Origin: Candidatus Iainarchaeum sp. | GTDB taxonomy: Archaea; Iainarchaeota; Iainarchaeia; Iainarchaeales; JAGHAR01 | Assembly (NCBI GenBank): GCA_021161405.1 | Contig: JAGHAR010000116.1 | Coordinates: forward strand, 1 to 5,405 | Length of the DNA: 5,405 nucleotides | Reading direction: 5' to 3' | Part shown: one piece after another, positions 4,837 to 5,405 of the stretch | How the letters are laid out: every line of letters starts with the position of its first letter | How positions within the stretch are numbered: the stretch's first letter is position 1 | Notes under the pieces: model-generated | What the model was told of the DNA's origin: nothing | Database searches by the model: none | What the model saw: the letters and a program-made list of their open reading frames with translations, nothing else | Position numbers and translations under genes: made by a program

Positions 4837-5405
4837 ATGCTAGAGGTTATTCTTCCAGCAGCTGGCTATGCAACCCGCTTATGGCCCCTCACGAAAAACA
4901 AACCAAAAGCACTGCTTGAAGTAGCAGGTAAACCAATTATTGAGCATATCTTCGATAGATTGGAAGCACTACCTATCGCGAGAGTTAGCATTGTAACGAA
5001 TGCTAAGTTTTACAGAAATTTTTTGGAATGGAATTCTGGCTTTAAATTTAAATCAGAAGTGAATATCCTCAATGACGGAACAACAAGCAATGAGGGCCGG
5101 CTGGGCGCAATAGGCGATATCAATTTTGCAATAGAAAAGCAAGGAATTGCAGGCAACAACGCCGATCTACTTATAATTAATGCAGATAACCTCTTCACCT
5201 TTGATTTAACCAGAGCATATAAATTCTTCAAAGATAAAAACGCAGATACGATCGTGCTCTACGATGTAAGGACGAAGGAGGAAGCTTCAAAGCACGGCGT
5301 ACCAGAAATTGATGAAAATTTTCGTGTAGTTGGTTTTGAAGAAAAACCATCAGAGCCCAAGAGCACGCTTTGCTCTGTTGGCATCTATTTTTATACACCC
5401 GGAAC
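4837..5405 (+). CDS. Sugar-1-phosphate nucleotidyltransferase (RmlA/GlmU-type), 3' end outside window
   Basis: An open frame of 189 codons from ATG 4837 to the window edge without a stop. It is an NTP_transferase family enzyme (COG1208-like) that makes an NDP-sugar from an NTP and a sugar-1-phosphate. Motifs are LPAAGYATRLWPLT (6-19) with R14, the catalytic-loop Lys K24 in NKPKALLEVAGKP (21-33), the NEGRLGAIGDINFAIE stretch (85-100), the metal-binding Asp D117 in NADN, KHGVPEID (152-159), FEEKP (167-171) and SVGIYFYTPG (180-189). It is intact as far as seen. The P-A-A-G loop and NEGRLGAIGD block differ from the L-A-G-G-L-G-T loop of the interrupted enzyme at 3206-3940, so the two are diverged paralogs, not a recent duplication. 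The GIYFY segment shows Tyr where that other gene has TAG. A TATA-like box 22-29 nt upstream supports the start. The nucleotide and sugar are not determinable; a glucose-1-phosphate thymidylyltransferase role would fit the nearby Rml-like genes. Confidence 0.85.
   Translation, partial: MLEVILPAAGYATRLWPLTKNKPKALLEVAGKPIIEHIFDRLEALPIARVSIVTNAKFYRNFLEWNSGFKFKSEVNILNDGTTSNEGRLGAIGDINFAIEKQGIAGNNADLLIINADNLFTFDLTRAYKFFKDKNADTIVLYDVRTKEEASKHGVPEIDENFRVVGFEEKPSEPKSTLCSVGIYFYTPG

Noticed and set aside
5010..5231. Minus-strand open frame of 73 codons
   Set aside because: It lies opposite the conserved middle of the second nucleotidyltransferase and has no domain of its own.
1..5405. CRISPR array, insertion sequence, tRNA or riboswitch
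   Set aside because: No regularly spaced direct repeats, transposase-like frame, cloverleaf pattern or long structured leader was seen, and intergenic gaps are too short to hold one.

Overview
The window is AT-rich, tightly packed coding DNA, most likely from an archaeon and possibly one of the small-genome DPANN-type lineages. The archaeal reading is inferred from three things: TTTAAA-type boxes about 22-30 nt before several start codons (the layout of leaderless archaeal promoters), Shine-Dalgarno-like sites only before genes internal to operons, and the gene families present. No rRNA, tRNA or other taxonomic marker is present to confirm it.

Layout. On the plus strand (1-3232): a PF06695 'small multidrug export'-type membrane protein; an MtaD/DadD-type amidohydrolase (adenosine-derivative deaminase); an RmlC-like cupin sugar epimerase; and an RmlD-like dTDP-4-dehydrorhamnose reductase that starts directly after the epimerase stop codon. 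On the minus strand (4823 down to 3206): a DUF167/YggU-family small protein; an unrecognised, very basic 192-residue protein; and a sugar-1-phosphate nucleotidyltransferase whose frame is interrupted by an in-frame TAG. On the plus strand from 4837: a second nucleotidyltransferase that runs off the right edge.

Four genes (RmlC-like, RmlD-like and two RmlA-like nucleotidyltransferases) belong to nucleotide-sugar synthesis, probably supplying activated deoxysugar for surface glycans. No RmlB-type 4,6-dehydratase is visible here. The flanking deaminase and DUF167 protein look like housekeeping genes.

The most notable observation is the TAG at 3401-3403. It splits an otherwise intact nucleotidyltransferase in the same frame, at a position where the second nucleotidyltransferase in this window has Tyr. 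A further TAG ends the frame and is followed two codons later by TGA, while every other complete gene here ends in TAA or TGA. That fits UAG read as sense (pyrrolysine or a suppressor tRNA), but a single nonsense mutation or a sequencing error explains the internal TAG equally well. I see no CRISPR array, insertion sequence or RNA gene, and no gene-free stretch longer than about 35 bases.
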